Shown piece after piece: positions 33,063 through 41,686 of a DNA stretch of 64,000 bases. Numbering within the stretch: position 1 is the first letter of the stretch; every line of letters starts with the position of its first letter. The position numbers were made by a program, and so were the translations under genes. This DNA comes from Sphingomonas gellani (GTDB lineage: Bacteria > Pseudomonadota > Alphaproteobacteria > Sphingomonadales > Sphingomonadaceae), in the NCBI RefSeq assembly GCF_900110035.1, contig NZ_FOCF01000010.1, forward strand, positions 1-64,000, written 5' to 3'. A model generated the notes under the pieces. It saw nothing but the letters and a program-made list of their open reading frames with translations. It was not told where the DNA came from and ran no database searches.

Positions 33063-33977
33063 TCAGGCCGTCCTGGAAACGCCGAGCGTCGGACGAGTTC
33101 TCGCCGCCTTTTCCACCATCGCAATCACCTCGGCACGGCGCTCGCCCTCCAGCGGCAACCTCGGCGGCAGGACACGCTCCGACCCGCGTCCCATGACCTG
33201 TTCGGCGAGCTTGATCGACTGAACGAGGTCATGCTCCGCATCGAGATGGAGAAGCGGCATGAACCAGCGATAGATCTCCATTGCCTTGGCGTGATCGCCG
33301 CGCTCGAACGCGGCGACAAGCTCGACGGACTCCTTGGGAAAGGCGTTGGTCAGCCCCGACACCCAGCCCTGCGCGCCGAGGTACAGCCCCTCCAGCGCCA
33401 CGTCGTCCAGCCCGGCGAACAGCACATATCGATCGCCGAACGCGTTGCGGAAGTCGGTGAAGCGGCGGGTATCGGGCGCGGACTCCTTGACCGCGACGAT
33501 GTTGGGCACGTCGACCAGCGCGGCGAGCACGTCCTGGTCGATCTCCGTCCGATAAGCCGGGGGGTTGTTGTAGAGCATGATCGGCAGCGCCGTCCGCTCG
33601 GCAACGCCCTTGAAATGGGCGACCAGCTCATGCGCCTTGGGCACGTACACCATCGGCGGCAGCAGCATCAGTCCGTTCGCGCCCGCCTTCTCCGCCGCCT
33701 GAGCGTAGCGAGCGGCACGGCGGGTATCATATTCCGACACGCCGGTGATGACCGGCACGCGGCCGGCCACGACCTCCACGATCGCGGAAAGGACGGTGAC
33801 CTTCTCCTCATGCTCCAGCGAGTTGTTCTCGCCAACCGTGCCCAGGGCGATGACACCGTTGACCCCGTCGCGGATCAGGTCGTCGACCACCCGCTGCGTG
33901 TCCGCGATGTCGATCGACAGGTCTTCCCTAAGCTGGGTCGTGACCGCCGGAAAAACTCCCTTCCAACTCACCGTCAT
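33063..33977 (-). CDS. DHDPS-family enzyme, probably pyrroline-4-hydroxy-2-carboxylate deaminase
   Basis: A 304-residue class I aldolase of the DapA/NanA superfamily. The Schiff-base lysine is Lys164 in VAVKESAPDT, the catalytic tyrosine Tyr136 in MLYNNPPAYRTEI, and the GxxGE loop is LGTVGENNSL. Next to a hydroxyproline epimerase the likely reaction is deamination of 1-pyrroline-4-hydroxy-2-carboxylate to alpha-ketoglutarate semialdehyde. L-2-keto-3-deoxyarabonate dehydratase, a close relative making the same product from arabinose, is an alternative. The start at 33977 has AGGG in front; an ATG four codons upstream lacks a ribosome site. A CGTATA-type site lies 24 bases upstream, so this is the first gene of the operon. 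Confidence 0.82.
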   Translation of the reverse strand: MTVSWKGVFPAVTTQLREDLSIDIADTQRVVDDLIRDGVNGVIALGTVGENNSLEHEEKVTVLSAIVEVVAGRVPVITGVSEYDTRRAARYAQAAEKAGANGLMLLPPMVYVPKAHELVAHFKGVAERTALPIMLYNNPPAYRTEIDQDVLAALVDVPNIVAVKESAPDTRRFTDFRNAFGDRYVLFAGLDDVALEGLYLGAQGWVSGLTNAFPKESVELVAAFERGDHAKAMEIYRWFMPLLHLDAEHDLVQSIKLAEQVMGRGSERVLPPRLPLEGERRAEVIAMVEKAARTRPTLGVSRTA

Positions 33978-34000
33978 CGCGTCCCTCATTGTTCAAGAAT

Positions 34001-34016
34001 ATTGTATACGATGCAG
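34001..34016. promoter_or_regulatory. Putative GntR operator, site 1
   Basis: ATTGTATACGATGCAG contains TATACG (34005-34010), the complement of the CGTATA shared by all four sites in this locus. It lies 24 bases before the deaminase start and about 2.9 kb from any other promoter region, placing it over the probable promoter of the epimerase-GntR-permease-GH27 operon. Confidence 0.6.
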
Positions 34017-34049
34017 GTTTGTGCACTGCAATAGTCGATAATCATCCGG

Positions 34050-37001
34050 TCAGAAGTTGATCGTGGCGCCGGCGAAGATCGTACGCCCGAGCGGGTCGTA
34101 GACGCCTGGATAGGTGTTGCCGTTGCCGAATGCCGACAGGATGCCCGCCGCGATTGCGGGCGGGTCCTTGTCGAACAGGTTGTTGACGCCGGCACGCAGG
34201 GTGAAGCCCTCGCCGACCTGCACCGTCCCAGCGAGGTCGAGATAGTTGTAGGTCTTGATCCGCCGGTTGATGACGCTGGGAGGGTTGGTGTTGAAGAACG
34301 GGTCGTCGGTCAGGCTGGACAGCCGTGTCGAGCCGAGGTGACGCCAAGAGGCGGACAGGGTCGCGCCGCCGGGAATCATCCAGGTCGTGCGCATGACGTG
34401 CCGCCATTCTGGCAGCGGCTGGCCGCAGGTGTAGCCGTACAGGCCCTTGCAGTCGTAGTTGCCGAGTCCCGGCAATGGCTCCGACACGCGCTCGGCCAGC
34501 CAGGTCCCGACGAGGTTGAGATTGACCCGGCCCACGCCGCCCAGGCCCAGCGTGTAATCGGCCGTGACATCGATGCCGGAGGTCTTGAGATAGCCGGTAT
34601 TCAGCGTCGTGGAGACGATATAGCCATCCGTGCCGAACAACGCTCCCGATCGCGGGTCACGCTTCAGCAGGTTGCAGAAGAACGGATCGCTGGTGGAGAA
34701 GCACTGGCTGATCGTCAGCGACGGATCGACCGAGCCGATATAGTCCGAAACCTTGATGTGGAAATAATCCACCGACAGCGAAAAGGACTTCAGTCGGCGT
34801 GGCGTCAGCACCAGTCCGACCGTGTAGGTGTCACCCGTCTCCGGCTTCAGCGCCCGATTGCCACCGCCGAGGGCCGAGCAGACATCGGCAGGACAGGCGA
34901 TGATCTTTCCATACTGCGCCGCCGACACGCCGGTCAGCTGGCACAGCGACGCGCTGGCGGCGGGGTTCGGCCCCGAGCAGGGGTCCTGAGCGGCGACGTT
35001 GCCGATCGCCTGCGACGCGAACAGCTCGCCGATATTGGGTGCACGGATGGCGTGGTTATAGCTCGCGCGCAGGCGCAGGTCCTGCACCGGCGACCAGCTC
35101 AGCTCGCCCTTGTACGTCCACACGTTGAAGCTGGACGAAAATCCGGGCGACCCCTGCCGGTTCTTGTAGGCGGAGTAGCGCACCGCGCCGTTCACCGACA
35201 GGTCCTGGAAGAAGGGCTGGCCCTGCACGATCGGGATCTCGATCTCGCCAAAGCCTTCGTTGACCTCGATCCGGCCGTCGCTGTTGGTCGCGCCGCCCTG
35301 TTGCGCGACCTCGTCAGCGAAGAAGAAGAGGGACTCGCGCCGATGCTCCGCGCCGAGCACGACTGACGGCCCGTTCTTTGCCCAGGGGCTGGTGATGCCC
35401 AGTTCGCCCAGATCGCCATTCACCGTGCCCGCGATAACAGTCTGGCGGTTGCGCGAGCCCGTGTTGCTGGGGCTGAACATGTAGTTGGCCTGGTCGAGCG
35501 TCACCGCGTTCGCCTGGAAGACGTTTGCCGGGATGCAGCTCGGGTCGCTGCGGTTGACCACGGACCGGCAGGTCGGGACGCCGCCGACGCTGACCACATC
35601 CAGGGCACGCTGCGCCTTCACGCTGTCGACATTGTTGAGATAGGTTTCGTCATATTTGACACGGCTTTGCAGGAAGCTGACGTCGTAGCTGAAACCGCTG
35701 CCGAGATTGCCGCGCAGCCCGGCGGTGTAGCGATAGTCTTCATGCCGCAGATTGTCGCGGCGTGGCGCGACCGTCAGGCGGTAGCCGATCAGGGTCGGCT
35801 GCAACGCCGCCGTTCCCGCCTCCTGCCCGCAAAGCGCGCTGAGCTGCGCGACACTGGCGAGGGGCGAGTTGCAGGGCACGTTGAAGGTGGTGCCGAGGAA
35901 CAGCGCCGACGGCGCCGCCTGCGAAAAGCTATGATCCTTCATGTACATGAAGCTGCCGTACAGCTCGGCCGCCTCAGCGATCTTGAACCTGGCGAACGCG
36001 CCGCCGGTGTAGCGTTCGTCAGCGCGCTGGAAGTAGTTGGTGGGGGAGAAGTTATAGGCGAAGCTGCTGTCGTAGGGCACCCAGGTCCGGCTGCCGTCCT
36101 TCGCATTGGTCAGCGTCACGCTCTGGTTCGGTCCGGCAAGCGGGACGAACGTCCCGAAAGGCGTGTTGCTCGACCCGCCGCACGTCAGTGCGGTGCCCTC
36201 CGCGTCCAGCGCATTGAGGGCGCAGGACGACACGTCGCGCGACGACTGAACGACCGGATCGAAGTGCCGGTAGCCACCGTACAGGGTGATGTTGCCGCGA
36301 CCGTCGGCGAAGTTCTTGCCGAAGGCGACGTTCACGTCCTGCTTGCCGCCATCGGCCACCCGCCGCGGGGCCAGCTGGTAACCGCGCGTGGTCAGCAGAC
36401 CGCGGACCGCCGAGTTGTCGTTGGTGTGCTGGGCGAAGCCGGCCTGCGCGTCGAGGCGGAACCCATCGAGATTGTCGCGCAGGATGAAGTTCACCACACC
36501 CGACAGCGCGTCCGACCCGTAGACGGCGGAAGCGCCGCCGCTGACCACGTCGACCCGCTCGATCAGCGCGCTCGGGACGAAGTTCAGGTCGACCGCCTGC
36601 TGCGGCAACATGCGCTGGCCGTTGATGAGCACCAGCACGCGATTGCTGCCGAGATTGCGCAGGTTGACATTGGCCGTGCCATCGGAGCCGTTGGACACGT
36701 TCTCGTTCGCGTCGGCCGTGAACTGAGGCAGCCGGTTCAGCACCGCCTCCGCCGTCACCGCGCCCTGGTAGCGGATTTCCTCGCTGCCGACCGCCGTCAG
36801 CGGGCTGTTGCTCTCCAGCCCGGGGCGCCGGATGCGGGTGCCGGTGACGACGACGTCGTCAGCATCGGCCGGCCGGGCATCCGCCGGCTCGGCTTCCTCC
36901 ACCCGTTCGGGCAGGGTCGACACCTGCGCGAGCGCTGTGCTGGACAGCAGGGTGGTGATGAACATTCCTGCCCCGAGGATAGCAGCGTTGGATCGCTTCA
37001 T
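34050..37001 (-). CDS. TonB-dependent receptor 1 of the hydroxyproline-glycoprotein locus
   Basis: A 983-residue outer-membrane receptor with signal peptide (MFITTLLSSTALAQ), TonB-box region ADDVVVTGTRIRRPGLESNSP, plug domain (AVLNRLPQFTADANENVSNG; NLRNLGSNRVLVLINGQRM; IERVDVVSGGASAVYGSDALSGVVNFILR) and barrel ending GRTIFAGATINF. The TGTRIRRP-type plug belongs to a large sphingomonad group often next to peptide or amino-acid utilisation genes. A ribosome site GGGAGGG lies nine bases before the start, and operator site 2 lies 62 bases upstream, shared with the divergent FAD dehydrogenase gene. Uptake of hydroxyproline-rich glycopeptides is inferred from position. Confidence 0.88.
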   Translation of the reverse strand: MKRSNAAILGAGMFITTLLSSTALAQVSTLPERVEEAEPADARPADADDVVVTGTRIRRPGLESNSPLTAVGSEEIRYQGAVTAEAVLNRLPQFTADANENVSNGSDGTANVNLRNLGSNRVLVLINGQRMLPQQAVDLNFVPSALIERVDVVSGGASAVYGSDALSGVVNFILRDNLDGFRLDAQAGFAQHTNDNSAVRGLLTTRGYQLAPRRVADGGKQDVNVAFGKNFADGRGNITLYGGYRHFDPVVQSSRDVSSCALNALDAEGTALTCGGSSNTPFGTFVPLAGPNQSVTLTNAKDGSRTWVPYDSSFAYNFSPTNYFQRADERYTGGAFARFKIAEAAELYGSFMYMKDHSFSQAAPSALFLGTTFNVPCNSPLASVAQLSALCGQEAGTAALQPTLIGYRLTVAPRRDNLRHEDYRYTAGLRGNLGSGFSYDVSFLQSRVKYDETYLNNVDSVKAQRALDVVSVGGVPTCRSVVNRSDPSCIPANVFQANAVTLDQANYMFSPSNTGSRNRQTVIAGTVNGDLGELGITSPWAKNGPSVVLGAEHRRESLFFFADEVAQQGGATNSDGRIEVNEGFGEIEIPIVQGQPFFQDLSVNGAVRYSAYKNRQGSPGFSSSFNVWTYKGELSWSPVQDLRLRASYNHAIRAPNIGELFASQAIGNVAAQDPCSGPNPAASASLCQLTGVSAAQYGKIIACPADVCSALGGGNRALKPETGDTYTVGLVLTPRRLKSFSLSVDYFHIKVSDYIGSVDPSLTISQCFSTSDPFFCNLLKRDPRSGALFGTDGYIVSTTLNTGYLKTSGIDVTADYTLGLGGVGRVNLNLVGTWLAERVSEPLPGLGNYDCKGLYGYTCGQPLPEWRHVMRTTWMIPGGATLSASWRHLGSTRLSSLTDDPFFNTNPPSVINRRIKTYNYLDLAGTVQVGEGFTLRAGVNNLFDKDPPAIAAGILSAFGNGNTYPGVYDPLGRTIFAGATINF

Positions 37002-37062
37002 GGTCGATGCCCTCCCTTGTTGAGCAGGAGATCATCATAGGTCCGATCCGGAGTCAAATATA

Positions 37063-37075
37063 TTATACGGTATCC
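37063..37075. promoter_or_regulatory. Putative GntR operator, site 2
   Basis: TTATACGGTATCC lies between the divergent TonB receptor (start 37001) and FAD dehydrogenase (start 37107). Its complement, GGATACCGTATAA, shares ATACCGTATAA exactly with site 3. Confidence 0.65.
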
Positions 37076-37106
37076 TAACTGGGAGAGCGCGGCTATATCG
37101 GAAGCC

Positions 37107-38354
37107 ATGACGCAAGCTTCCGAGTTGCCAAGCGTTGTCGTTGTCGGCGGCGGCGTGGTCGGCCTGGCGAGTGCCGTGGCTCTGGTGCGGGCGGGCCATC
37201 CCGTCGTCGTGCTCGACGCAGATCGGGATCGTCAGGCTGCGTCCTGGGGAAATGCCGGCCACCTTGCCGTCGAGCAGGTCGCGCCGCTGGCATCGGCCGC
37301 CTCGCTGCTAAGTGCATGGCGGCGGCGCTTTTCGGCGGGAGGGGCGCTGCACCTGCCGCTGACGGGTGCGCGCGCATGGCTGCCGTTCGTCCCCGGCTTC
37401 CTGTCTGCAAGCCGGCCGGCGCGGTTTGCGGCAGGCAAGGCGGCGCTTGGGACGTTGCTGGGCGACGCCGTGCCGGCGTGGCAGCGATTGGCGGATGTCA
37501 TCGGGCGGCCGGACCTGGTCAGAATTGACGGTCATCTGGTGGGCTGGGAAAGCGCGGCATCCGCACGCGCCGGAAAGGCGGCGTGGCGCACGGCGGACAT
37601 CGGCGTGGCGAGCATGTCCGACGCCGATGCGGGCGATCGTGCGCTGATCGCCGCAGTCACCCGCGCCAGGATCGCCGACGCCATCCGCTTTCACGGCAGT
37701 GGACAGATCGCCGACCTGGGAGCGCTCTCGACTGCCCTGGAGGCAACCCTGATCGCCGCGGGCGGGCGGCTGGTCCGCGAGCGCGCGGCACTCACCGTGC
37801 TGAACGGGTCCGCGGGTGTCGACGGGCATCCGGCCGACCTGGTCCTTGTCGCAGCGGGTGTGCGCAGTCGCCCGTTGATGGAGCAGGCCGGCCATCGCGC
37901 GCCGCTGATCGCGGAGCGGGGCTATCACATCCGTGCCGCCGCCGATGGTTGGCCCGCGGACATGCCGCCGCTCGTCTTCGAGGACCGTTCGTTGATCGTG
38001 ACCCGCTATGCCGACACCGTGCAGGCGGCGAGCTTCGTCGAGCTGGACAAGCCCGATTCCCCGCCCGATCCGCGCAAATGGGAGCGCCTGGAGCAGCATG
38101 TCCGCGAACTCGGCCTGCCCCTGTCAACCCCCTTTACCCGCTGGATGGGCGCGCGGCCGACCCTGCCCGACTACCTGCCGGCGATCGGCCGGTCGCGGCG
38201 CGTGCCGAACTTGCTCTACGCGTTCGGACATCAGCATCTCGGCCTGACGCTGGCGGCGATCACGGCCGAGCAGGTCGCGGCGTTGGCGGCGGACACGGCG
38301 CCCGCCATGAACCTGTCACTCTTCGACGTGGAACGGTTCGGGCGGATGCGCTGA
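37107..38354 (+). CDS. FAD-dependent D-amino-acid dehydrogenase, probably for cis-4-hydroxy-D-proline
   Basis: A 415-residue DadA-like flavoprotein. The FAD-binding Rossmann motif is VVVVGGGVVGLASAVALVRAG, followed by VVLDADRDRQAASWGNAGHL, which matches the DadA start, a middle substrate domain and the C-terminal FAD contact GHQHLGLTLAAITAEQVAALA. No signal peptide, so the active site is cytoplasmic. Together with the epimerase it should oxidise cis-4-hydroxy-D-proline to the pyrroline that the DHDPS-type enzyme deaminates. Other bacteria use a one-subunit DadA-like enzyme or a multi-subunit one for this step; only a single gene is seen here. It shares operator site 2 with the receptor. Confidence 0.83.
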   Translation: MTQASELPSVVVVGGGVVGLASAVALVRAGHPVVVLDADRDRQAASWGNAGHLAVEQVAPLASAASLLSAWRRRFSAGGALHLPLTGARAWLPFVPGFLSASRPARFAAGKAALGTLLGDAVPAWQRLADVIGRPDLVRIDGHLVGWESAASARAGKAAWRTADIGVASMSDADAGDRALIAAVTRARIADAIRFHGSGQIADLGALSTALEATLIAAGGRLVRERAALTVLNGSAGVDGHPADLVLVAAGVRSRPLMEQAGHRAPLIAERGYHIRAAADGWPADMPPLVFEDRSLIVTRYADTVQAASFVELDKPDSPPDPRKWERLEQHVRELGLPLSTPFTRWMGARPTLPDYLPAIGRSRRVPNLLYAFGHQHLGLTLAAITAEQVAALAADTAPAMNLSLFDVERFGRMR

Positions 38355-38366
38355 GCCGCCCTACCC

Positions 38367-39935
38367 TCAGCCGCAGGGCGGGACAGGCGAGCTCGGCGGA
38401 GTGCGCGGCGGTGTTGCGCGTGGAGACAACACCTCCCATTCCTGAACGCCCACGCCCGCGACGCTGCTGCCGTTTGATGAGGCGTCGAAGACGACCCGGA
38501 TGCAACGGGCGCGGAGCGGCGCGAACCGCTTGGCCTGGGTCAGATCCGAACCGGGCGCGTCGGTGCCCGACACGCGCTTCCACCCATCTTGCCAATATTC
38601 CAGGTGCCATCCGGCAGGCGGGGCGACGCCGATACCCGACCCGGGCGGCTGGTCGGCGAAGAAGACGATGCGGGTCTCATCCACCGTCACCGGCGAGGGC
38701 CAGCGATACTCGATCCAGGGATGCGGCGGGTTGCCCTCACCTCGCCACGTTCCCCACATATCGGGCGGCAGCGGCGCCGTGCGTATGATGCCGTCGTTCA
38801 CCGCCCTGATCCAATACTGCACCGGCATCGGCTGGTTCGATGCCGCTGCCTGTGCACCCAGCGCGACATTGCGGGTGGGCGGTGGTGAAGGCCGGGGCGC
38901 GCGCGTCGGCGTGACGGGGCGGATCGCGGCGGGGGTGACGCTGTCGTCCCAGTCCAGGCGGTCGATCGCGACCGACCGGCGGAAATGGCCGCCGCCCCTC
39001 GCGTCGGCAGTGTGATAGGCCAGGTACCACTGCCCCTTGAATTCGACCGCGCCGGCATGGGACGTGGTGGAGGACACGGGCTTCAGCACCACGCCCCGAT
39101 AGGTCCAGGGACCCAGGGGCGAACTGGCCGAGGCATAGGCCTGGCAGGCATGGTACACGGCCGGCGTGCAGTCGCTGTCAGGTCCGGCCCGGTTGCCGGC
39201 ATAGAGCATGTAATAGGTGCCGTTCCGTTTGGTGATCCACGGCGCCTCGAAAAAGCCGGTGAGCCCGGTGATCGTCCGCTCCTCGCCGACCGGCGTGACC
39301 ATGTCGCGCGCCAGCTCCATGCCGCGCAACTGCCCGAAAGTGCCCCAATAGACATAGACCCGTCCGTCATCGTCGATCAGCACGGTGGGATCGATGTTCT
39401 GGATGTCGTTGGCGATCGGCACTTTCTGCGAAATGATCGGCCCCGCCGGATGCGCGTCCTTCCACGGCCCGACCGGGCTCTCCGCCACCGCCACCCCGAT
39501 CGCGAACCGGTCGCGGGCATCGCTGTCCCGCTGGAGCACGGGCGCATAGAGATAGAAGCGTCCGTCCCCGCCCTTCACGATCTGACCGGCATAGGCGCGG
39601 CCCGGCTCCGCCCAGCGGAACACCGCTTCCGGTCGGGCAAAGCCTGGATAATGGCGCCACTTCCCTGATGCGGGGTCCAAGGTCGCGAGCAGCTGCCACT
39701 CGTTCATGATGAAGTCGTTGACGCCGTCCGCCGCTTCGTCGCGACCGGCGAGGATGTAGAGCGTATCGCCGACCACGAGCGGCGCGGGGTCGGTCGAGTA
39801 GTAGCGGCCGTCCGACAGGATCGGGTTGCCGCGCGCGCGCACGACTATCGCCCGGGGTTCCGATTGGCAAAGACCGGCCGCTGCCGGCAACAGCAGTGCC
39901 ACGAGCGGCGCAATACGGACGATCTTCACCTTCAC
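38367..39935 (-). CDS. GH43 glycoside hydrolase with C-terminal carbohydrate-binding-like domain, exported
   Basis: A 522-residue enzyme with a signal peptide (PLVALLLPAAAGLCQ). The five-bladed propeller shows all three acidic residues: Asp49 in YYSTDPAPLV (base), Asp182 in NIDPTVLIDDDGRVYVYWG (modulator) and Glu230 in GFFEAPWITKRNGTYYMLYA (acid). After the propeller comes a discoidin-like domain of about 150 residues (NVALGAQAAASNQP; PHPWIEYRWPSPVTVDETRIVFF). GH43 members are mostly alpha-L-arabinofuranosidases or beta-xylosidases. Extensin Hyp-Ara4 ends in an alpha-1,3-arabinose that a GH43 enzyme removes in bifidobacteria, a role that would fit. Its start overlaps the stop of the DUF885 gene. 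Confidence 0.85.
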   Translation of the reverse strand: MKVKIVRIAPLVALLLPAAAGLCQSEPRAIVVRARGNPILSDGRYYSTDPAPLVVGDTLYILAGRDEAADGVNDFIMNEWQLLATLDPASGKWRHYPGFARPEAVFRWAEPGRAYAGQIVKGGDGRFYLYAPVLQRDSDARDRFAIGVAVAESPVGPWKDAHPAGPIISQKVPIANDIQNIDPTVLIDDDGRVYVYWGTFGQLRGMELARDMVTPVGEERTITGLTGFFEAPWITKRNGTYYMLYAGNRAGPDSDCTPAVYHACQAYASASSPLGPWTYRGVVLKPVSSTTSHAGAVEFKGQWYLAYHTADARGGGHFRRSVAIDRLDWDDSVTPAAIRPVTPTRAPRPSPPPTRNVALGAQAAASNQPMPVQYWIRAVNDGIIRTAPLPPDMWGTWRGEGNPPHPWIEYRWPSPVTVDETRIVFFADQPPGSGIGVAPPAGWHLEYWQDGWKRVSGTDAPGSDLTQAKRFAPLRARCIRVVFDASSNGSSVAGVGVQEWEVLSPRATPPRTPPSSPVPPCG

Positions 39936-41686
39936 TCCTCGTCCGGATAGGGGCCCTTGCCCCCGTCCTTGATGAACTGGTCGACGCGTGCGTCGATGAC
40001 CGGCACCGGCACCGATCCGAGCGACAGCACGACGTCGTGAAAGGCCCGGATGTCGAACTTCGGCCCCAGCGCCTGCTCCGCCCGGTGCCGCGCCGCCTGG
40101 ATCGCCAGCTCGCCCGTGTAATAACTGACCGCCTGACCCGGCCAGGCGATGTAGCGGTCGACCTCCGTCTCGATCTCATGGTCCGCCAGGGCGGTGTTGT
40201 CGTGGAGGTAGCGCTGCGCCCGCTCGCGCGACCAGCCCATGGCGTGAATGCCCGTGTCGACCACCAGCCGCGAGGCGCGCCACGCCTGATAGCTCAGCAT
40301 CCCGAACACCTCATAGGGCGTCTGGTACATGCCCATCTCCTCGCCCAGCGCCTCGCAATACAACGCCCACCCCTCGCCATAGACCGACAGGTAGGTGTCG
40401 CGGCGAAACGGCGGCAGGTCCCTGTTCTCCGCCGAGAGGGGCATCTGGAAGGCGTGGCCCGGCGCGCTCTCGTGCAGTGTCAGGGCGGGCAGGGAATAGA
40501 GCGGCCGGGCGGGCAGGTTGTAGGTGTTGACCAGGTAGATCCCCGGCCCGCCGCGCCCGCCGGTGTAGAAGGGAGCGATGTCCGCAGGCACCGGCTCGAT
40601 CGCGAAGCGGCTGCGCGGCAGGCGGCCGAACCATCGCGATGCCTTGCCGTCGAAGGTCTTCGCGATCCACGCCGCCCGGTCCAGCAACGCCTGGGGTGTC
40701 CTGGCGTAGAATTGCGGATCGGTACGCAGGAAGCGCAGGAAAGCGGGCAGGTCGCCCTTGAACCCGACCTGTGTCATCACAGCCTGCATGCGGGCGCGGA
40801 TCTTCGCCATCTCCGCGAGCCCGATCGCGTGGACCTGCTCGGGCGTCTGATCGAGCGTCGTGTATTCGGCGATCTTGGACTGGTAGTAGGCTCGGCCGTC
40901 GGGAAGGTCGTAGGCCGCCAGGGCGGTACGCGCACCCGGCACATACTCGTCGCGGAAAAAGCGGAGCAGCCTGGCATGCGCCGGCACCACCGCTTCCCGG
41001 ATCGCGGCCGCGCCTTCCGCCTTCAACGTGGCCTGGGTTGCAGGCGATACGCCCGCGGGGAAAGCGCGGAACGGCGCGTAGAAGGGCGATGCCTCGACCG
41101 ATTTCGCCTCCGCCACCTGTACCAGGCCGGCTTCACGTCCTTGCAGCGTGATCCGGGGCGGGGTGAAGCCGCGCTTCAGCCCTGCGCGCATGTTGACGAT
41201 CTGCTGGTCGAAATAGCGGGGGATGTCGTGCAGCATCGCGATGTAGCTGCGGTAATCCTCTTCCCGCGCAAATCGGTCGCGGGCAGAGCCGGCAATGTCG
41301 CCCCAGAAGCTGGAATCGGCATTCAGCGGCTTCTCGAAATCGCGAAAGCGCTGTTCCGCGAGCAAGGCGTCGATCTGCTGCTTGTAGACGGCATAGTTGA
41401 CGCGCTCGGCGGTCGACAGGTCAGCGACTCGGATCGCCGCAAGCCTGGCCTCGGTATCCGTCCAGCGCTTCAGCTTCTCAGCCTGGACGGCCGGGCCGAC
41501 ATCGGGCAGCCGGCGCGCGCCCTTCTTGCCGTCATCCTCGTCCGGCGCCTGTTGCGCGCGGCGCCAGTCGTACTCGTCGGTGTACAGCGCCTTCAGCCGC
41601 GCATCGGCGGCAGCCGTCTTCGGAGCGGCGACAGTCGGAACGGACGCCATCCCGATCAGCAGCACGGCCAGCCAGTGTCGCTTCAC
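39932..41686 (-). CDS. DUF885-family metallopeptidase, exported
   Basis: A 584-residue protein with a signal peptide (LAVLLIGMASVPTVAA). DUF885 proteins are helical zinc-peptidase-like enzymes with a HESxPGH motif; here LTLHESAPGHAFQMPL is followed by YLSVYGEGWALYCEALGEEMGMY, holding the downstream Glu. Both are complete. Family members are thought to be carboxypeptidase- or oligopeptidase-like, and a role in trimming released hydroxyproline-rich peptides is a reasonable inference. It overlaps its neighbours on both sides by four bases. Confidence 0.85.
   Translation of the reverse strand: MKRHWLAVLLIGMASVPTVAAPKTAAADARLKALYTDEYDWRRAQQAPDEDDGKKGARRLPDVGPAVQAEKLKRWTDTEARLAAIRVADLSTAERVNYAVYKQQIDALLAEQRFRDFEKPLNADSSFWGDIAGSARDRFAREEDYRSYIAMLHDIPRYFDQQIVNMRAGLKRGFTPPRITLQGREAGLVQVAEAKSVEASPFYAPFRAFPAGVSPATQATLKAEGAAAIREAVVPAHARLLRFFRDEYVPGARTALAAYDLPDGRAYYQSKIAEYTTLDQTPEQVHAIGLAEMAKIRARMQAVMTQVGFKGDLPAFLRFLRTDPQFYARTPQALLDRAAWIAKTFDGKASRWFGRLPRSRFAIEPVPADIAPFYTGGRGGPGIYLVNTYNLPARPLYSLPALTLHESAPGHAFQMPLSAENRDLPPFRRDTYLSVYGEGWALYCEALGEEMGMYQTPYEVFGMLSYQAWRASRLVVDTGIHAMGWSRERAQRYLHDNTALADHEIETEVDRYIAWPGQAVSYYTGELAIQAARHRAEQALGPKFDIRAFHDVVLSLGSVPVPVIDARVDQFIKDGGKGPYPDEE

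Noticed and set aside
33063..33977. Reading this DHDPS-type gene as dihydrodipicolinate synthase for lysine
   Set aside because: It lies 13 bases before a hydroxyproline epimerase, under an inducible-looking operator, and has GTVGEN instead of the DapA GTTGE loop. A catabolic role is more likely.
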